From Microthrixaceae bacterium (GTDB lineage: Bacteria > Actinomycetota > Acidimicrobiia > Acidimicrobiales > Microtrichaceae): a stretch of 64,000 nt of DNA. The translations under genes were made by a program, and so were the position numbers. Where the stretch lies: contig JAMLGK010000003.1 of NCBI GenBank assembly GCA_023957995.1, positions 186,001 to 250,000 of the forward strand, given 5' to 3'. The notes beneath the pieces were generated by a model. That model had not been told where the DNA came from, did not search any database, and was given only the letters and a program-made list of their open reading frames with translations. Of the stretch, positions 60,057 through 64,000 are shown piece by piece; within the stretch, counting starts at the first letter, position 1; each line of letters begins with the position of its first letter.

Positions 60057-61615
60057 CCGCCGTGATCCCAGTGATGATCCTGTTGCCGTTCCTCGGCGCA
60101 CTCGTGATCGGCCTCACGCCCGCACGGCGGGCAGAGGTGTTCCGCCCCATCGCCGTCCTGGCGTCGGGCGGCACAGCCGCCGTGGCGGCCTACGTGCTCA
60201 CGCAGTTCGAGTCCGGTGAGGCCGGATACCAGTTCGTGGTGGACCGCACCTGGATCGCGGACCTCGGGATATCGATGCACTTCGGCATCGACGGCATCTC
60301 GTTGTTCCTGGTGCTGATGACCGCCGGGATCTTCCCGATCGCGATCCTCGGGGCCAAACCACACCATGACCCGAAGCCGTACTACGCGTGGTTGCTGATC
60401 CTCCAGGCCGGTTCGATCGGGGTCTTCTGCGCCCTCGATCTCGTGATGTTCTTCGTGTTCTTCGAGATCGTCCTGGTCCCGATGTACTTCCTCATCGGGA
60501 TGTGGGGCCACGGTCGCCGCACCTACGCGGCCACGAAGTTCTTCCTCTACACGATGGCCGGTTCGGCCTTGATGCTGGTGGGGATCTTCGCCCTGGCACT
60601 GCTGCAGAGCAACGCAACCGGTGATCCGCTCACCTTCGACATCGTGACGATCACCGACAACCTCGCGGTGTCGACCACCGCCGGCCGCTGGATATTCGTG
60701 GCACTGGCGATCGCGTTCGCCGTGAAGGTGCCGCTGTTCCCACTCCACACGTGGTTGCCCGACGCCCACACCGAGGCTCCGACAGCGGGTTCGGTGATCC
60801 TCGCCGCGGTGATGCTCAAGTTGGGTACCTACGGATTCCTGCGCCTCGGCATCGAGATGCTCCCGGAGGCATCGGTGTGGGCAGCTCCGGTGCTCATGAC
60901 CCTCGGTGTGATCGGACTCACCTACGGGGCAATAGCGGCCACGATGCAGAAGGACCTCAAGCGTCTGGTCGCCTACTCGTCGGTGGCCCACCTGGGATTC
61001 ATCATCCTCGGCATGTTCTCGCTCACCACCCAGGGCATCGAGGGCGGTGTGTTGATCATGGTCAACCACGGCATCACCACGGGCGCCCTCTTCCTGCTGG
61101 TGGGGATGATCTACGAGCGCCGCCACACGCGTCTGATCTCCGAGCTGTCGGGACTCCAGAAGGTGGCTCCCGTCATGGCCGCTGTGTTCACCACGGTGAT
61201 GCTGGCCTCGGTCGGCCTACCGGGTCTCAACGGCTTCCCGGGTGAGTTCCTCGCGTTGCTGGGTGCGTTCTCCGGGGCGCGGTGGTGGGGTGTGGTCGCC
61301 GTGACCGGTGTGATCCTCGCGGCGCTGTACCTGCTGTGGGCCTACCAACGCACGTTCCACGGACCGCTCACTGCCGAGAACGCGTCCATGAAGGACATGA
61401 CCGGCTCGGAGTTCGCAGTGATGGTTCCGTTGCTCGCACTCATCGTCTTCCTCGGTATCTATCCGACGCCCCTGTTGGAGCGCATGGAGCCCTCCGTGGA
61501 GGCGGTCATCGTGCACGTCGAGGAATCGGTTCCCGGGTTCATCTCTCCTGATCCCGGACTCGAACGCCGGGCCGTGGGCGATCACGGCGACGGCGCCGAG
61601 GAAGGGGAGGGCTGA
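60053..61615 (+). CDS. nuoM: NADH-quinone oxidoreductase subunit M
   Basis: A 520-residue antiporter-like subunit. Seen: FVFFEIVLVPMYFLIGMWGH with the channel Glu, AVKVPLFPLHTWLPDAHTEA and LKRLVAYSSVAHLGFIILGM. The C-terminal ~35 residues are acidic. ATG 60053 overlaps nuoL by ATGA, and nuoN overlaps its stop. Order nuoL-M-N is the standard one. Confidence 0.97.
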
Positions 61616-63192
61616 TGATCATCCAGGTTCCACCCACCGTCCCCGTTGTGCCCGAACAGCTCGACCCTTCGGCGGTTCCCCTGGCGGTGCCCGAGATCGT
61701 GTGGTCGGCGGTAGCTCCCGCGCTGGTGTTGATGATCGGTGGCATCCTTCTGCTCACCGTCGTCTCGCTCGTCCGCAAGCCGTTGCCGTCCTGGTTCCAT
61801 GCGACCTGGACCGTTGCCACCGCTACCGCGGCGATCTGCGCCACGGTTCCGCTCTGGCAGCGTGTGCAGGACAACGGAGCGTCCTCCGAGATGGCCGGTA
61901 CCGTCGGACTCGACGGGTTCTCCCTCTTCGTCACCGGGGTCATCTGCGTGTCGGTGATACTCGCCGCGCTGTTGTTGGAGGGCTACCTGCGTCGTGAGGA
62001 CCTGGTCGGTCCCGAGTGGTACGTGCTCATGTTGCTGTCGGCCTCCGGTGGCGTCGTCATGGCATCGGCGAACGACCTGATCGTGCTGTTCCTCGGACTC
62101 GAGATCCTCTCGGTGGCCGTCTACGTGTTGGCCGCCATGCACAGCCGCCGTACCTCCTCCCAGGAGGCAGGACTCAAGTACTTCGTGCTCGGCGCGTTCT
62201 CGTCCGCATTCCTGCTCTACGGGATCGCGCTCACCTACGGCGCCACCGGTTCGACCAACCTGGCAGGGATCCAGACCTTCCTCGCCGACAACGTGCTGGT
62301 CGACAACGGTCTGTTGCTAGCCGGGCTCGCCTTCATGCTCGTGGGCTTCGGGTTCAAGGTTGCGGCGGTCCCGTTCCACATGTGGGCACCGGACGTGTAC
62401 CAGGGAGCGCCCACGCCGGTTTCGGCCTACATGGCCGCCGGCGTCAAGGCGGCTGGTTTCGCAGGGCTGCTGCGGGTGTTCGTGACGACCTTCGGTCCCA
62501 CCTACCGTGAGGAGTGGATGCCGATGGTGGCCGCGCTGGCAGTGCTCAGCCTGGTGGTCGGATCGGTGATGGCGATCATCCAGACCAACGTGAAGCGGAT
62601 GCTGGCGTACTCCTCGATAAGCCACGCGGGCTTCATCCTGTTGGGAGTGGCGGCGGCGTCCGATGCGGGCACCTCGGCGGCGCTGTTCTACCTGCTCGTG
62701 TACACCTTCATGGTGGCGGGAAGCTTCGGTGTGGTCACCCTGATCGGTCGCAAGGGCGACGGCCGTCACTCGCTCGAGGACTACCGCGGGCTGTCGCGCG
62801 CGAGGCCTGGCCTGGCGCTGGTGTTCACCGTGTTCCTGCTCGCCCAGTCGGGGATCCCCCTCACCGGCGGTTTCCTGGCGAAGTTCTACGTGATCGGCGC
62901 GATCGTCGACGAGGGTCTCTACGCGCTCGCAGCGGTGGCGATGCTGACCGCTGTGATCTCTGCCTTCCTCTACCTGCGGGTGATCGTCGCCATGTACTTC
63001 GCAGGCCCCGCGGGGGCCGAGGAGGGCTCTGAGGAGCCCGCAGAGTTCGCTGGTCCGCCGGTGCGGATCCCGGCCGCAGCGGGGCTCGCCCTGGGCCTGG
63101 CGCTGGTCGGCACCCTGGCTCTGGGTATCGTCCCCGGGCCTGCCACCGAGGTGACCCGCGACGCCACCGCGGAGCTCACCGTAGGCAACTAG
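61615..63192 (+). CDS. nuoN: NADH-quinone oxidoreductase subunit N
   Basis: The last complex I gene and third antiporter-like subunit (525 residues). Seen: IVLFLGLEILSVAVYVLAAM, VAAVPFHMWAPDVYQGAPTP and VKRMLAYSSISHAGFILLGV. ATG 61615; ATG 61618 in frame is an alternative. It ends the operon at 63192, followed by a hairpin-like sequence. Confidence 0.97.
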   Translation: MIIQVPPTVPVVPEQLDPSAVPLAVPEIVWSAVAPALVLMIGGILLLTVVSLVRKPLPSWFHATWTVATATAAICATVPLWQRVQDNGASSEMAGTVGLDGFSLFVTGVICVSVILAALLLEGYLRREDLVGPEWYVLMLLSASGGVVMASANDLIVLFLGLEILSVAVYVLAAMHSRRTSSQEAGLKYFVLGAFSSAFLLYGIALTYGATGSTNLAGIQTFLADNVLVDNGLLLAGLAFMLVGFGFKVAAVPFHMWAPDVYQGAPTPVSAYMAAGVKAAGFAGLLRVFVTTFGPTYREEWMPMVAALAVLSLVVGSVMAIIQTNVKRMLAYSSISHAGFILLGVAAASDAGTSAALFYLLVYTFMVAGSFGVVTLIGRKGDGRHSLEDYRGLSRARPGLALVFTVFLLAQSGIPLTGGFLAKFYVIGAIVDEGLYALAAVAMLTAVISAFLYLRVIVAMYFAGPAGAEEGSEEPAEFAGPPVRIPAAAGLALGLALVGTLALGIVPGPATEVTRDATAELTVGN

Positions 63193-63198
63193 CAGGGC

Positions 63199-63237
63199 CG
63201 AACGACCGCCCGGCGCGCCATGGCGTGCCCGGGTTCG
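63199..63237. terminator. Imperfect hairpin after nuoN, possible terminator
   Basis: An imperfect inverted repeat centred on GGCGCGCC-AT-GGCGTGCC with outer CCGAAC/GTTCGG arms lies seven bases after nuoN. No T-run follows. It may end or stabilise the nuo transcript. Confidence 0.5.
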
Positions 63238-63351
63238 GTGATCGACGGTGGCAGTGCGCGTCGCTTCGGATCCAGGTTCCGAGCCAGCTGTTCAGCGGAT
63301 CGTAAGGGCCGTCGACGCCGATCGTGCGATGTGGTGGGCGACAATGGACGG

Positions 63352-64000
63352 GTGCAGACCACCGATGCGCCATCGACGGGGGACGACCCGGGTGCGCCGA
63401 TGCCGGGCGAACCAGCCGAAGGGCTCCATGGCGGAGCCCCGTGGTGGGTGGGGCCGCTCGTGGGCGTTCTCTCCCTCGGTGCCGGACTGGTTCTGGCGGA
63501 GCTTCTGGCAGCACTGCTGACCACCAACTCGTCGACCGTGGTGGAGGTCGGCAACCGCGTCGTGGATCTGGTCCCCAAGCCCATGCGGGACTGGGCGATC
63601 TCCACGTTCGGCACCAACGACAAGCTGGTGCTGCTGGCCGGGGTCGGTGCGGTTCTTATCGCCCTTGCAGCGGTCGTGGGTGTGATGTCCCTGAGGGGCC
63701 ATCGCAGCGCTGCGGTCGCCCTCGTGGCCGTGGTTTCCATCGTGGGCGCCCTGTCCGCGCTCGGCCGCGGAGGATCGGGATCGACGGCGTTGGTCGCCAC
63801 CGTGGTCGGTGGGCTGGTCACGATCACCATCCTGTTGTGGCTGAGCACGTTGGCAGACCGCGGGTGGCCCCCACCGGGGACTGGTGCCGAGGGGGGCGCA
63901 GGATCAGCCGTCTCCGACGCTCCCGGGGCTCCGGGGCCGTCGCGCCGCAGGTTCTTCACGATGTCCGCAGCGGTCGGAGGTGGTGCGGTCATCGGTGCCG
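63352..64000 (+). CDS. Membrane protein with twin-arginine-like motif, probable molybdopterin oxidoreductase; 3' end beyond window
   Basis: Visible 216 residues of a longer gene. GTG 63352 opens a polar N-terminus (TTDAPSTGDDPGAPMPGEP), then about four hydrophobic helices (WWVGPLVGVLSLGAGLVLAE, LVLLAGVGAVLIALAAVVGV, AAVALVAVVSIVGALSALG, ALVATVVGGLVTITILLWL). A linker ends SRRRFFTMSAAVGGGAVIGA, a twin-arginine-like export motif. This layout matches actinobacterial sulfite-oxidase-type molybdopterin oxidoreductases with N-terminal helices, whose catalytic domain would lie past the window. GTG 63331/63334 are alternative starts. Medium confidence. Confidence 0.62.
   Translation, partial: MQTTDAPSTGDDPGAPMPGEPAEGLHGGAPWWVGPLVGVLSLGAGLVLAELLAALLTTNSSTVVEVGNRVVDLVPKPMRDWAISTFGTNDKLVLLAGVGAVLIALAAVVGVMSLRGHRSAAVALVAVVSIVGALSALGRGGSGSTALVATVVGGLVTITILLWLSTLADRGWPPPGTGAEGGAGSAVSDAPGAPGPSRRRFFTMSAAVGGGAVIGA

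Overview
The window is very high-GC DNA with dense, short-spaced operons, many GTG starts (and one likely TTG start) and ATGA/GTGA/TGATG gene junctions. The gene content is actinobacterial: mycothiol enzymes (mshA and an Rv2466c-like nitroreductase), a Ddn-type deazaflavin oxidoreductase, a MenJ-type menaquinone reductase, an RsiG-type c-di-GMP-binding anti-sigma protein and a DUF3039 protein. The order mshA - ybjN-like - proC - hemA - hemC - hemD - hemB - hemL resembles the mycobacterial chromosome. The respiratory genes are not laid out as in Mycobacterium or Streptomyces (split b6-type cytochrome b), so I infer a deep-branching lineage such as Acidimicrobiia. The window is chromosomal. I see no rRNA, CRISPR array, insertion sequence, phage gene or replication origin, and one tRNA (Lys-TTT).

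Layout. 1-5.0 kb: partial site-2 protease, nitroreductase, glycosyltransferase, anchored and membrane proteins, tRNA-Lys. 5.1-14.0 kb: a Ddn-like enzyme divergent from a TetR regulator with two matching palindromes between them, a matrixin-like protease, nitrobindin, a class III aminotransferase paired with an unknown kinase-like protein, an acyl-CoA-dehydrogenase-like flavoprotein, an M15 peptidase and an SCP2-PhyH fusion. 14.1-15.3 kb: a two-gene encapsulin/encapsulated-ferritin iron store. 15.4-20.9 kb: NTF2-like protein, AI-2E transporter, mycothiol nitroreductase, an Asp/Glu-racemase-fold protein without the expected cysteines, lipocalin, DUF3039. 20.9-29.8 kb: histidine phosphatase, MoaD, a degenerate CdsA-like protein, RsiG-like protein, HTH regulator, mshA, ybjN-like, proC, SAM hydrolase with a collagen-like tail, acyl-CoA ligase. 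29.8-37.2 kb: rex followed by hemA, hemC, a cobA-hemD fusion, hemB, a DinB-like gene and hemL, all on one strand. 37.2-38.9 kb: two unknowns.

38.9-63.2 kb is a respiratory block. On the minus strand lie a membrane-anchored cytochrome c, a menaquinone reductase and an anchored protein. Divergent from them is a quinol:cytochrome c oxidoreductase operon (membrane protein, 2x[4Fe-4S] ferredoxin, cytochrome b6-like protein, subunit-IV-like protein, Rieske protein, diheme cytochrome c, membrane protein), which runs with a one-base gap into a complete fourteen-gene nuoABCDEFGHIJKLMN operon. Complex I and the bc complex therefore appear to be expressed together. The window ends in a partial, twin-arginine-tagged, probable molybdopterin oxidoreductase.

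Top leads are the RsiG-like protein, which carries two copies of the c-di-GMP signature (one exact, one with Gln replaced by His), and the merged bc/complex I operon, whose cytochrome b has the histidine spacing and the cysteine expected for a heme-ci-containing b6-type complex.
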